The position numbers and the translations under genes are program-made. The notes beneath the pieces are model-generated. The model saw only the letters and a list, made by a program, of their open reading frames with translations. It was not told where the DNA came from and did not search any database. Positions 8,314-17,572 of a stretch of DNA of 64,000 bases are shown piece after piece (the first letter of the stretch is position 1; each line of letters begins with the position of its first letter). The stretch is from CBDEUK01 sp965250225. Lineage in GTDB: Bacteria > Pseudomonadota > Gammaproteobacteria > Eutrophobiales > Eutrophobiaceae. The DNA lies in contig CBDFNQ010000035.1 in NCBI GenBank assembly GCA_965250225.1, positions 1 through 64,000 on the forward strand. Reading direction: 5' to 3'.

Positions 8314-8886
8314 ATGCGATTAGATATTGCCAATATTGGAAACCCAATATTAAGACAAGTTGCGAAAGAAATTACTATTGATCAAATAGATTCTGAAGAA
8401 ATTCAATCTTTTATAGATAATCTTATTGAAACAATGTACTTCGCTAATGGTGCTGGTTTGGCAGCAAATCAGGTTTCTGTTCCCTGGCGTATTTTTGCAG
8501 TCGAAGTCAAAGACAATGTTCGTTATCCATACAAGCCAAACATTCCTCTAACAATATTAATTAATCCACAGATCGAGTTTTTAACTGAGGATCGATTTGA
8601 TAATTATGAAGGCTGTTTATCCGTACCTAACCTGCGAGGTGTTGTTGAGAGGTGTCCTGAAATCAGGATAGAAGGATTTAACAGGGTTGGGGAGCCTGTC
8701 GAAATATTTTCTAAAGGTATTACAGCTGGAACCTTCCAACATGAAAATGATCATCTAGATGGTGTGCTTTTCCCGGATAAGGTAAAAGACACGAAATCAT
8801 TATGTACGTGGGATGAATTCAAGAAGCATCATGAGGAGGACGTTATAAAACAGGTTGAGAAAGTTGTGGCCAAATATGGCAGTTAG
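8314..8886 (+). CDS. def: Peptide deformylase family protein
   Basis: A 190-residue metallo-deformylase. All three family motifs are present: GAGLAANQVSVP (motif I, GxGLAAxQ), EGCLSVP (motif II, metal-binding Cys) and QHENDHLDG (motif III, HExxH with both His ligands). The enzyme removes the formyl group from N-terminal fMet. The C-terminus extends past the usual 165-170 residues with a charged tail. Essential deformylase genes normally sit with fmt, so this copy next to formate dehydrogenase is likely a paralogue, perhaps acting on other formyl substrates; that is inference. No good ribosome site precedes the ATG. Confidence 0.88.
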   Translation: MRLDIANIGNPILRQVAKEITIDQIDSEEIQSFIDNLIETMYFANGAGLAANQVSVPWRIFAVEVKDNVRYPYKPNIPLTILINPQIEFLTEDRFDNYEGCLSVPNLRGVVERCPEIRIEGFNRVGEPVEIFSKGITAGTFQHENDHLDGVLFPDKVKDTKSLCTWDEFKKHHEEDVIKQVEKVVAKYGS

Positions 8887-8992
8887 TAAGTATTGGCTAG
8901 TACTTTGCAAAACGAGCATTTATTATTTCGATGCTTTATCATATATTCCGTATTTACGAAACATTGCTGAATACAGCAATCTTACAAAGTTA

Positions 8993-9541
8993 TTATGATA
9001 TTGTTTCTGCTTGTGACTCAGGCCAGTCAGGAGTAAAAGCAAGAACTTTAACGTTGCCTGGCAAAGATGGATTAAAAAGACTGTTGTGCCAGAACGTGGC
9101 TTGATAAAGAGTATCCTCTGACTGTAAATTACTAACTGAACAAGGGACACTAAATCGCTGATTATTTTGCTGAAAATTCAGAACGCATTTTTCAGCTTCA
9201 ATTAATTTTTCACACACGGCAGAGTCAGGGCCAAATAAGGCAGTCATTTTATCTGAGAATCCTTTTGGATCCTGATAATAAGTGGAAGATAGCAGATGTA
9301 TTGCACTTTCCCAGCGTTCAATCGGATCCTGAGTTTTATGTACCATATGCTGGAATTGAGATGTTACATTTTCTGGTGATTGTTTTGTGATCAAGGTAAC
9401 AATCTGTCCTAGTTTAGTATCCTTGTTAATGGTTATGGTGGGACACATTCCCGGTGTTGGTCTACCATCACCCTGACGTACTGATTGTTGCCTGATACGG
9501 CATTGCCAGTATAGAAAATCATAACTTGGATCTGTCTGCAT
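8993..9541 (-). CDS. Conserved-looking hypothetical protein
   Basis: A 182-residue soluble protein that I do not recognise. The N-terminus is rich in aromatic and basic residues (YDFLYWQCRIRQQSVRQGDG, then PTPGMCPTI), which looks like a conserved motif. The middle is helical and polar, and the C-terminus (VKVLAFTPDWPESQAE) is compact. It has no signal peptide or membrane segment and contains four Cys. It stands alone, convergent with def and divergent from the HAD gene, with 239 nt to the latter. Confidence 0.6.
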   Translation of the reverse strand: MQTDPSYDFLYWQCRIRQQSVRQGDGRPTPGMCPTITINKDTKLGQIVTLITKQSPENVTSQFQHMVHKTQDPIERWESAIHLLSSTYYQDPKGFSDKMTALFGPDSAVCEKLIEAEKCVLNFQQNNQRFSVPCSVSNLQSEDTLYQATFWHNSLFNPSLPGNVKVLAFTPDWPESQAETIS

Positions 9542-9780
9542 TTTATTTAGAACCTGATGACAGTGGTTAATATTATTTGTTTATTATCTGATTTTACTTG
9601 TTGAAAATATTGAAAAAACATTAATGCTATGTTTGATATAATGACATAAATATTACTAATTTGCATTTGTCACACAGTACATCTTTGGTTATACCTCCAT
9701 TTCTCTAATACATTTTCAAGATTTTATGTAAAACTTATAGAAGGTAGAAAAACTAGCGTATGTTAGAGGGATACATGTAA

Positions 9781-10539
9781 ATGATCAAAGCGGCCTTGTT
9801 TGATTTAAGTGGCGTACTCTATACAGGTGAAGAAGCTTTGCCTGGAGCATTAGATGCAATAGAAAGGCTTGAGAATGTTAGTTTGCCAATGCGTTATTTA
9901 ACGAATACGACGCGCAGCCCGCGACATGTGATCTTGAGCAGGCTGGCGGCAATGGGATTTCGTATCGATAAAAATGATTTATTTACAGCTCCTATCGCAA
10001 CACATGAATATCTAAGTTCAAATAAATTATCTCCTTTTCTATTGGTTCACCCGGATTTAAAGCAGGATTTTTCTGATCTACTTGACGATAAACCGAACGC
10101 AGTTGTCTTAGGTGATGCAGCGGAGGCTTTTACCTATGAGAATATGAACCTGGCATTTCGTCTATTGATGGAAGGAGTGCCCCTAATAGCGATGGGTAAA
10201 AATTTATATTTCAAGGAAGCTGATGGATTCAGCCTTGATATGGGTCCCTACGTCAATGCACTTGAATTTGCTGCGAATACTGAAGCGATTGTTATCGGCA
10301 AACCTGCCAAGGCGTTTTTTAATGGCGCTGTATCCAGCCTTGGTTGCCTGGCACATGATGTGGTTATGGTCGGGGACGATGTAGGATCAGATGTGATCGG
10401 TGGTTTAGAGGCAGGGCTGCAGGGTATTTTAGTTAAGACTGGGAAATATAGATCGGGTGATGAAGATCAATTACAAGGAAGAGGCCTTTGTCTTGAGGAT
10501 ATTAGTGCAGTAGCTGACTATATACTGGAAAAGTATTAA
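9781..10539 (+). CDS. HAD-family hydrolase, LHPP-like (TIGR01458 type)
   Basis: A 252-residue HAD phosphatase of the NagD/LHPP subgroup. The nucleophile loop reads DLSGVLY, with Ser at the usual acid position as in LHPP-type proteins. Motif II is YLTNTTRS, and the C-terminal acidic motif is MVGDDVGSDVIGG, preceded by the lysine motif IGKPAKAFF. The C2 cap lies between residues ~75 and 180. LHPP relatives hydrolyse phospholysine, phosphohistidine or pyrophosphate, but the substrate here is unknown. It is a single gene with a 239-nt AT-rich upstream region. Confidence 0.82.
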   Translation: MIKAALFDLSGVLYTGEEALPGALDAIERLENVSLPMRYLTNTTRSPRHVILSRLAAMGFRIDKNDLFTAPIATHEYLSSNKLSPFLLVHPDLKQDFSDLLDDKPNAVVLGDAAEAFTYENMNLAFRLLMEGVPLIAMGKNLYFKEADGFSLDMGPYVNALEFAANTEAIVIGKPAKAFFNGAVSSLGCLAHDVVMVGDDVGSDVIGGLEAGLQGILVKTGKYRSGDEDQLQGRGLCLEDISAVADYILEKY

Positions 10540-10576
10540 TCAATTCTATTGTTAATAATAACCTGGTAGTAATCTA

Positions 10577-10999
10577 CTAACTGTCTATTTCCATACTACC
10601 GGAAAACTTTTCCAAATCATCATCAAGATGATAATAATCACCTGCGTCTGCTACGAATATATGTCGTATTGTTATAAGCCCTGTTGGTGCGTCCAGCGTA
10701 CCTGCAGCGATACACATATAGTCTTTGTTTAATGGCTCCCAAAACAGGCTGGAACCGCACTCATGGCAAAAGCCACGTCGGGCATGACTCGATGATGCAT
10801 ACCATTTGAGTCCATGATTTTGAATGAAAATAATATGTTCTGTTTTCGCGGATGTAAATGCTGCAAAGTTTCCGTGAGTACGTTGGCATTGTTTGCAATG
10901 GCAATTAACTGCATCTCTGAGTACTCCGTTAACCTGGTACCGCACAGCACCGCATTCACAACCACCGCGATGTTCAGCTGCAAGTGTATTATTTTTCAT
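10577..10999 (-). CDS. GFA/CENP-V zinc-binding family protein
   Basis: A 140-residue protein of the family named after glutathione-dependent formaldehyde-activating enzyme (Gfa). Zinc ligands are visible in GGCECGAVRY, NCHCKQCQRTHG and GFCHECGSSLFW. Gfa of Paracoccus was proposed to speed S-hydroxymethylglutathione formation, but most family members have unknown substrates. A formaldehyde link is attractive in a methylotroph and remains inference. It runs antiparallel to the HAD gene and in the same direction as the amidotransferase upstream (30 nt apart), so the two may be co-transcribed. Confidence 0.85.
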   Translation of the reverse strand: MKNNTLAAEHRGGCECGAVRYQVNGVLRDAVNCHCKQCQRTHGNFAAFTSAKTEHIIFIQNHGLKWYASSSHARRGFCHECGSSLFWEPLNKDYMCIAAGTLDAPTGLITIRHIFVADAGDYYHLDDDLEKFSGSMEIDS

Positions 11000-11028
11000 G
11001 ATAGTTCCATAATCGACAAACGTGTTTA

Positions 11029-11754
11029 TTAAAGATTAATTCTGCCCAGAGTATCTTTCTGTAAAAAATTAACTATCCATTGCATCAGTATTTGATTATC
11101 CGGGTTATCTGACAGGGAATTATAACCGGCTTCAAGTCTGTCATCTGGAATACTATCAGCTCTTACTTTCATTAAAGCGCGACAGAAATCCTTGCTGAAT
11201 TCAGGATGGCCCTGGATACCCAGCATGTTTTCACCACATTGGAATATAAAATTAGTACAGTGATCATTACTGACGAGTAGCTCCGTATCTTCCGAAATTC
11301 GGATGACCTGATCTTTATGACATATGATCATATTGAATTGGCTCAAGCTGGGCTCCATCCATGATTTTTTCTGCAACACTTTGCTTTTGATTAATCCTAT
11401 CCCCCAACCAGAATCGCTAAGTACAACTTTACCACCTAGTGCTTTGGCCATTAACTGGTGGCCAAAGCAGATCCCAACTAGTTTTTTTTCCTGTTTTTGA
11501 CAACTACAGATAAACTCTTCCAGTTCTGGGATCCAGGCATCATCATCATTCGCACTGGCACGGCTTCCTGTCATGATATAGGCATCACATTCATCGATAT
11601 TAACTGGGAGATGATTATTCGTAACATTGTATATTTTGTACTCAAATCCAGCACCAAGCGTATTGAATGACTCGATAAACATATAAGGATAATCTTTGAA
11701 ATCATTCTGTAGATTTTCGTTTACACAATCACATTCAAGAATACCAATTTTCAA
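11029..11754 (-). CDS. Class I glutamine amidotransferase-like hydrolase
   Basis: A 241-residue stand-alone GATase1 domain of the GuaA-like type. The nucleophile elbow is GICFGHQLMAKALGG with the active Cys, and the His-Glu pair is in GIQGHPEFS. Stand-alone members hydrolyse amides or gamma-glutamyl compounds, but I cannot assign a substrate. It resembles the second amidotransferase at 25993-26718, which is linked to the methylamine genes. It probably forms an operon with the GFA gene and is divergent from the B3/4-domain gene. Confidence 0.85.
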   Translation of the reverse strand: MKIGILECDCVNENLQNDFKDYPYMFIESFNTLGAGFEYKIYNVTNNHLPVNIDECDAYIMTGSRASANDDDAWIPELEEFICSCQKQEKKLVGICFGHQLMAKALGGKVVLSDSGWGIGLIKSKVLQKKSWMEPSLSQFNMIICHKDQVIRISEDTELLVSNDHCTNFIFQCGENMLGIQGHPEFSKDFCRALMKVRADSIPDDRLEAGYNSLSDNPDNQILMQWIVNFLQKDTLGRINL

Positions 11755-11867
11755 TTTTGATTCTCCATGAAATACTACGATATATTGAATACCTAACTTA
11801 GTTTTTACCTAAATGCCAAATATAGATTATAGTAAATGAAATTCAGGGTACATAAAATAAAAATATT

Positions 11868-12560
11868 ATGATTACACCAGTTATACATATTCATGATGAG
11901 ATCTATAAATTGGGTATTGTTGTAAATTTTATCGTCTTTAAAAATTTAAAAAATCAAAAATCAGATCTGTCTTTTTATGAATATGAACAGCAGGTTTTGT
12001 CTGAATTAATTCCAGGCTTGAATAAAGAAATGATTAAGGAAGATCATGTCCTGGAAGGGTATCGAATTTTACGAACAAAACTTGGTTTATCAAGAAACAA
12101 AACTATTTGTTCATCTGAGGCTTTGCTTAAATATATATTGAAGAAAAACAAACTTCCTCATGTGAATCTACTCGTTGATATTTATAATTTACTCTCAGTA
12201 AAAACGCATATTTCTATTGGTGCACATGAGCTTGGTATGATTAATCAACATCTGGATCTCAGGATCACAAATGGAGATGAAATATTCATCCCCATGGGCT
12301 CGGATGAGCCTGTACAAATCCAGGAGGGGGAATATGCTTATATCGATGGGGGCAATGAAATTCTATGTCGGCTTGATCACAGGCAATGTCATAAAACCAG
12401 GATAACCGAATCTACCCAATCATGTTTGCTAATAATTCAAGGAAATCCCCATACATCAAATGAACAAGTTGATACTGTTACTGAAGAGTTGGTGAAGTTA
12501 GTCAATAAATATTGTGCTGGTGATGTAGAAATTCTTCAGCACCAAATATCATTGGGGTAA
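11868..12560 (+). CDS. B3/4 domain protein (PheT editing-domain homologue)
   Basis: A 230-residue free-standing B3/4 fold, the domain that in the phenylalanyl-tRNA synthetase beta chain clears mischarged Tyr-tRNA. Typical pieces are GYRILRTKLGLSRNKTICSS, LPHVNLLVDIYNLLSVKTHI, IGAHELGMINQHLDLRI and the segment around EGEYAYIDGGNEILCRLDHR. Free-standing versions may act as trans-editing factors or sugar-binding proteins. A gamma-glutamylcyclotransferase-like gene follows after 5 nt, so the pair is an operon. It diverges from the amidotransferase gene. Confidence 0.8.
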   Translation: MITPVIHIHDEIYKLGIVVNFIVFKNLKNQKSDLSFYEYEQQVLSELIPGLNKEMIKEDHVLEGYRILRTKLGLSRNKTICSSEALLKYILKKNKLPHVNLLVDIYNLLSVKTHISIGAHELGMINQHLDLRITNGDEIFIPMGSDEPVQIQEGEYAYIDGGNEILCRLDHRQCHKTRITESTQSCLLIIQGNPHTSNEQVDTVTEELVKLVNKYCAGDVEILQHQISLG

Positions 12561-12565
12561 TACTT

Positions 12566-13000
12566 ATGTTGCATAATGTTTTTGCCTATGGAACTTTAAT
12601 GTTACCCCAGGTAGTTGAAGCCTTGACGGGAAATTTCTTTATCCCCAAAGCCGCGACACTTAATGGTTATTCGCGTTATGTATTTAAAAATAAAATTTAT
12701 CCTGGAATAATCGAAGATAGAAGCGGGAATGTTGAAGGGGTGCTCTATAGCGATATAGATGAATACACATTATCGATTTTAAACTGGTTTGAGGATGTTC
12801 TTTATGATCGTCATTTTCTCACAGTGCAGGTCGATGGTGAAAAAATACAAGCACTTGTCTATGTGGTTCCGCAAAAGAATCAGTATATGTTTGATAATAT
12901 TTCATGGACATTAGAAAAATTCATAGAAAATTATTCTGAAATATATATTCAAAAATGTATTGGTTATAGAAAACAATGGCAAGATTGCAAAGGCAGATAA
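12566..13000 (+). CDS. Gamma-glutamylcyclotransferase / AIG2-like protein
   Basis: A 144-residue protein with the AIG2/GGCT fold. The N-terminal FAYGTLM is the substrate-binding loop of the family, and NWFEDVLYDRHFL carries the likely catalytic Glu (the usual pattern is FE-x-x-x-Y-x-R). GGCT-like enzymes release 5-oxoproline from gamma-glutamyl amines or amino acids. In a genome that makes gamma-glutamylmethylamide such an activity could matter, but the link is inferred. It is coupled to the preceding B3/4 gene with a 5-nt gap. Confidence 0.8.
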   Translation: MLHNVFAYGTLMLPQVVEALTGNFFIPKAATLNGYSRYVFKNKIYPGIIEDRSGNVEGVLYSDIDEYTLSILNWFEDVLYDRHFLTVQVDGEKIQALVYVVPQKNQYMFDNISWTLEKFIENYSEIYIQKCIGYRKQWQDCKGR

Positions 13001-13144
13001 TTGTTGCATGTCTAATCTCCGGTCATTCTCTTAATATTAAGTATCCCGTTTTTTCTGAGATCGTAAAGTACCATTAAGATTAGAAATAGTTAGACCAATC
13101 AGATGATTTGTTTAATAAAGTAACTGTTATTTTTTAGTTAAAAA

Positions 13145-14614
13145 TTATTTAAGCATAGGCGTTAATACTTTGGCTAATCGTTTAACATGGGCATCCATAT
13201 CTGCACTCGGTACACAGGCGTATCCAAATAGTAAACCGAAACGATCCGGTTTATTAAGATAGTGTCCTGATAAAGCGGGAACAACATAACCCTCACCACA
13301 TGCTGCATTTGACAAGATTTGATCATTATTCTGATTAATATAACCCACAAGATGCATACCGGAGTTAGATGATGATAAATGAATCGTATTTCCAAAATAT
13401 TTTCGAGTTGCTTTTAATAGCAGGTTTTGACGTTCGGCATAGAGGTTTCTCATGCGGCGTATATGTGTTGTGAAATACCCCTCATCGATGAATACTTGCA
13501 TTGCCGCCTGCAATGGAATTGGAGAATGTGTATCGACAGCACGGCGTGCATGGGAAAAAGTTTCAATCATGAATTCAGGAATAACAAGGTAAGCCATGCG
13601 AATGCCAGGAGCAAATACCTTGGAAAAAGTACCAAGATACAAAACCGGTGCATCTTCAATCAGTCCCTGTAATGCGGGAAGGGGCTGTCCCCTATAACGA
13701 AATTCGCTATCGTAATCATCTTCTATAATCCAGGCATTTCTGGAACGAGCCCATTCAAGTAAGCGTATGCGTCGTTCCAAACTCATAATAGCGCCTGTCG
13801 GAGACTGATGCGATGGTGTTACATAAACTAATGATCCCTTTTTACTTTGTTGCATTTTCACGGTAATTAACAGGCCTTGTTGATCTACCGACACAGGTTT
13901 CATTTTAAGTTGAGCAGCGGCAAAAGCGCTCCTCGCACCGGTATGCCCGGGGTCTTCTAACCATATTGTTTCTCCCGGATCGGTGAGTAATCGACAGATG
14001 AGGTCGAGACCTTGCTGAACGCCATTAACGATAAATATTTGTTCTGGGCTGCAACGTACTCCTCTGGCTACAGCCAGATAAGATGCTAATGATTTTCGCA
14101 AAGGCAAATAGCCCGCAGTAGGGCCATAGTTCATTTCTGAAGGTGTAATAATTTTGTGTGCATGGTTAACAGCACGTTGCCACTGTCGAAATGGAAAAAC
14201 ATCCAACGCGGGTATTCCTGGGACAAACGGAGGAGGACTGCCGGAAGGAGCCTCTGATGTATAGGCATCAAGCATAGCTTGACCACGTTTTGACGTACGT
14301 ACCTTCTTATCACTTATAAATTTCTTTTTAATGAACTGAGATTGGTTAAATTGAGTGCTTATAAAGGTTCCTTTGCCAACACCGCTCGTAATAAAGCCTT
14401 CTGCCTGTAGTTGTTCATAGACCAGTACAATTGTATTTCTGGATACACCAAGTTCGTTAGCCAGCGTACGGCTGGACGGTAAACGCGCCCCTTTAACTAC
14501 ATGGTTGTTTAGGATAACGGATCGGAGAGTGTTATAGATCTGTTTATATAGGGAAATAGAATTGTCACGACTTAAATCAAAAAGTGCAATCAATGCTCCA
14601 GCTGAATATTTCAT
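13145..14614 (-). CDS. MocR/PdxR-type GntR-aminotransferase transcription regulator
   Basis: A 489-residue fusion of a GntR winged helix (residues ~12-80; SRTLANELGVSRNTIVLVYE) and an aminotransferase class I/II domain (~125-485). The PLP lysine is in GTFSKVFAPGIRMAYL, and the NPxG-like loop reads TPSHQSPTGAIMS. Such regulators bind PLP and often control vitamin B6, taurine, GABA or amine genes. It diverges from the molybdopterin oxidoreductase gene (163 nt), which may be its target. It is complete and of normal length. Confidence 0.9.
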   Translation of the reverse strand: MKYSAGALIALFDLSRDNSISLYKQIYNTLRSVILNNHVVKGARLPSSRTLANELGVSRNTIVLVYEQLQAEGFITSGVGKGTFISTQFNQSQFIKKKFISDKKVRTSKRGQAMLDAYTSEAPSGSPPPFVPGIPALDVFPFRQWQRAVNHAHKIITPSEMNYGPTAGYLPLRKSLASYLAVARGVRCSPEQIFIVNGVQQGLDLICRLLTDPGETIWLEDPGHTGARSAFAAAQLKMKPVSVDQQGLLITVKMQQSKKGSLVYVTPSHQSPTGAIMSLERRIRLLEWARSRNAWIIEDDYDSEFRYRGQPLPALQGLIEDAPVLYLGTFSKVFAPGIRMAYLVIPEFMIETFSHARRAVDTHSPIPLQAAMQVFIDEGYFTTHIRRMRNLYAERQNLLLKATRKYFGNTIHLSSSNSGMHLVGYINQNNDQILSNAACGEGYVVPALSGHYLNKPDRFGLLFGYACVPSADMDAHVKRLAKVLTPMLK

Positions 14615-14776
14615 TTTGCACCCAGGCAGAATAAATGGTTATATAAACTATAATAATATCTACGAGTTGAGAGTACCAATATTTTTAAAATTGGCTCTGT
14701 AATTAAATACTGTAATGGCTCTGTTCAATAATTATTTATTTATCAATACTAAGCCGTTAGAAATGAGGAGAGCAAC

Positions 14777-16801
14777 ATGAGCGATATACAGACTATCCTG
14801 ACGACCTGTCCCAAGGATTGCTACGATGCCTGTGGTATTGCTGTCGTTGTGAAAGATGGGGCAATTTCTAATGTTCGTGGTGATCCTGATCACCCCGTAA
14901 GCCGAGGGAAATTATGTAAAAAATGTTCTATCGCTTATAACAGTGTTTGGCGTGATCCCGAAGCTCGTGTGACAGAACCTTTACGTCGTATTGGTCCTAA
15001 AGGTGATGGTAAATTTGAATCCATTTCCTGGGATGAGGCCATTGAAACTATTGCCAGTCGATTTAAAAAAATTATCGACGAGCAGGGTGCCCATACTATA
15101 TTGAATACACATTATACCGGTACCTTTGCCATGATCGGTTTTCATTTCCCAATGCGTTTTTTTAATCGATTGGGAGCCAGAGAAGTGAACCCCGATTCAG
15201 TGTGTAATCTTGCTGGTCATATTGCCCTTGATTATGTCTATGGTTCATCGTTGGATGGGTTTGATCCACGCACCGCAAAAGACAGTGAATGTATTGTCAT
15301 CTGGGGAGCCAACCCATCAGCTTGTGCACCGCATGTTGATCAATATTGGCTAGATGAATCCAATGCAACCGTGATAGTTGTTGATCCTATACGTACGCCG
15401 ACAGCGACAAATGCTGATCTACACTTGCAGCTTTTTCCTGGTAGTGATGCCGCATTAGCCTATGGCATTATGCATGTGTTAAATCGTGATAATTTATTGG
15501 ATAAGGCGTTTATCGAATCTTATACCAATGGGTTTGAACTACTTCTTCCAATGATTGAATCATTCACTGTTGAAAAGAGCTCTGAGTTAACAGGTGTTCC
15601 AGTTAAATTAATCGAAGACATGGCAAACATTTATGCCAAGGGACCTTCATTGCTATGGTTTGGACAAGGATTTCAACGCCAGGCTCGAGGTGGTAATGCG
15701 ATGCGGACTTGTAGTTTATTACCCGCACTCACAGGTAATATTGGAAAACCGGGAACAGGCTTTTTGTACCTTAATGGTTTGGGAAATCGTAATGTCGATG
15801 ACAGTTATTTATTAGGCAGTCAATTGGCAAAAACTGAAACAGCATCAATTAGTCATATGGATTTGGTTGATACGCTTGAAGATAAAAACAAATCCCAGGC
15901 TTTGTTTTGTTGGAATATTAATAATGTAGCTTCAAACCCGGATCAGGCACGATTAAAACAAGCGCTTTGCAGAGAGGATCTATTTACAGTTGTTGCAGAT
16001 ATTTTTCCTACTGACACCACGGATTATGCAGACATTGTTCTTCCCGCTGCGAGCTTTCTCGAATCAGACGATCTGTTTGCTTCTTATTTTGATCATAGTT
16101 TGTCGGCACAGGTAAAGACGACGGAACCAATGGGTGATTCACTGCCTAACTCAGAAATGTTTCGAAGATTAGCAAAGGCTATGAATTTTAATGAACAGGA
16201 GCTCTATGAAAGTGACCATGAGATAATTGAGCATATATTAAAAGTAAGTAAGACGGGCGAGACATTTAAAAGCTTATCAGCCAAAGGGACTATTTCTATG
16301 GCAAGTGATCCTGTTGTACAGTTTTCAGATCTAAAATTTCCGACCTCGGATGGTCGTATTCATCTTATTTCTACAGAGGCAGAGGCTGATGGTCACCCAC
16401 TGGTTCCTGAACCTCATGTGGATGATCGACCTGCAAATGGTTTACTGCGTCTACTCTCTCCAGCATCACCCTGGTTACTCAACAATACCTTTGGCAACGC
16501 GCCCAAGATTGAGACTCAGCTTGGTGAAGCAAGCGTCACAATAAACCCCAAAGAAGCAGAATCACGTGGTTTAGCAGAAGGACAAATAGTTGTACTGCTT
16601 AACAATACCGGTAAGCTAATAGTGAAATTGCTATTGGATGAGGATATACCCACCGGCGTCGCATTAAGCCCTAAGGGACGTTGGCCAAAACGTCAGCCCG
16701 ATGGTGCTAATGTTAATGTACTGAACCCAGGTTTAAAATCGGATATGGGTGATAGTACATCTGTACATAGTGTCGAGGTAGAAATTTCAGCTGCGAATTG
16801 A
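14777..16801 (+). CDS. Molybdopterin-dependent oxidoreductase
   Basis: A 674-residue single-subunit MopB enzyme. It opens with a [4Fe-4S] motif (CPKDCYDACG, with CKKC about 30 residues later) and has the NPDSVCNLAG region where the metal ligand should lie. Further signatures are VIWGANPSA, GIMHVL and a C-terminal molydop-binding domain (SASVTINPKEAESRGLAEG-like region near residue 580). There is no Tat signal, so it is cytoplasmic. Substrate and electron partner are unknown; the family spans formate, sulfoxide and thiosulfate-type enzymes. AGGAG precedes the ATG. The divergent MocR-type gene may regulate it. Confidence 0.82.
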   Translation: MSDIQTILTTCPKDCYDACGIAVVVKDGAISNVRGDPDHPVSRGKLCKKCSIAYNSVWRDPEARVTEPLRRIGPKGDGKFESISWDEAIETIASRFKKIIDEQGAHTILNTHYTGTFAMIGFHFPMRFFNRLGAREVNPDSVCNLAGHIALDYVYGSSLDGFDPRTAKDSECIVIWGANPSACAPHVDQYWLDESNATVIVVDPIRTPTATNADLHLQLFPGSDAALAYGIMHVLNRDNLLDKAFIESYTNGFELLLPMIESFTVEKSSELTGVPVKLIEDMANIYAKGPSLLWFGQGFQRQARGGNAMRTCSLLPALTGNIGKPGTGFLYLNGLGNRNVDDSYLLGSQLAKTETASISHMDLVDTLEDKNKSQALFCWNINNVASNPDQARLKQALCREDLFTVVADIFPTDTTDYADIVLPAASFLESDDLFASYFDHSLSAQVKTTEPMGDSLPNSEMFRRLAKAMNFNEQELYESDHEIIEHILKVSKTGETFKSLSAKGTISMASDPVVQFSDLKFPTSDGRIHLISTEAEADGHPLVPEPHVDDRPANGLLRLLSPASPWLLNNTFGNAPKIETQLGEASVTINPKEAESRGLAEGQIVVLLNNTGKLIVKLLLDEDIPTGVALSPKGRWPKRQPDGANVNVLNPGLKSDMGDSTSVHSVEVEISAAN

Positions 16802-16846
16802 GTTTTTAGGAGTTCGTTTATTTGTCAGGAAGCATAATTTACTCAA

Positions 16847-17002
16847 ATGGTTAATGAGGCACTGGATTTCGGAGCGCTGATCGCGCCTTTGCCGATAGAG
16901 GTTATCAGTGACTATCGATACTGTTTTGTATGTCCTGAGGATCATTTGCAGCGACAAACCGTTAAACTTTTTCACGCATGGTTACTCGAACAGGTGGAGT
17001 AA
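16847..17002 (+). pseudogene. C-terminal remnant of a LysR-family (GcvA-like) regulator
   Basis: A 51-codon frame (VNEALDFGALIAPLPIEVIS, then YRYCFVCPEDH and FHAWLLEQVE) matches the end of GcvA-type LysR effector domains, where a strand with VCPE precedes a final helix ending in WLLEE. In-frame stops upstream remove the rest of the gene, and there is no ribosome site. It is regarded as a decayed fragment. Confidence 0.5.
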
Positions 17003-17031
17003 TTTATTGTCTGTAATGAGGAATAGGAATC

Positions 17032-17229
17032 ATGTCGCAACTGAACAATTACCGCCGCAATAAATGCAATACTAACGTTAATCTATCTGACGAAGATATT
17101 TATCTCATGTTTATGTTGCATCAATACCAGCATATGAATTCTGAAAAATTGGCCAGGCGATTTGGTATAACAACCGCACAGGTGAGGGACATCATTGCTC
17201 GGCGCGCAAACTCAGGTTGCTGTGGATAA
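17032..17229 (+). CDS. Small HTH-like protein, first copy of a duplicated gene
   Basis: A 65-residue protein with a helix-turn-helix-like core (HMNSEKLARRFGITTAQVRD followed by IIARRANSGCCG), reading like a sigma-70 region 4 or phage-type HTH. GAGGAAT precedes the ATG. The function is unknown. A second copy with a 1-nt deletion lies at 22167-22363; the last ~145 nt are about 95% identical. The pair brackets the porin/PBP/GGDEF block. Confidence 0.6.
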   Translation: MSQLNNYRRNKCNTNVNLSDEDIYLMFMLHQYQHMNSEKLARRFGITTAQVRDIIARRANSGCCG

Positions 17230-17390
17230 TGGTTTTATACTAGTTTCGTTTCTACCCTGCAAAGGTTAGGCACATAATTTGCCTTTAACTATTTTGTTTT
17301 GATGTAAATACATACAACTAAAAATAGACAGAGGCAAATTATTAGACCATGATATTGCTGTTCCGTTAACATTAATTATGTCAGACAAAT

Positions 17391-17483
17391 ATGGATTGGA
17401 GCCTGGGAAACATGACTGGATGCGGCATTCGAGTGTACAAAGATGTGTTTACAGCGTGTCATGTTTCCCAGGCTCCAATCCAT
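17391..17483. repeat. 26-bp perfect inverted repeat with 41-nt spacer
   Basis: Arms 17391-17416 and 17458-17483 are exact reverse complements (starting ATGGATTGGAGCCTGGGA). The structure lies 90 nt upstream of the porin start in otherwise AT-rich DNA. It is not followed by a T-run. It could be a regulatory hairpin in the porin leader or the relic of a small palindromic element. Confidence 0.9.
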
Positions 17484-17572
17484 GTCTAAAAGAGAGTTTA
17501 TGTTAATAATATCTAATGCGAACAAATATTTATAAATAAGCACAAACGAGTTAACGGGACAGCAGTGAAACC

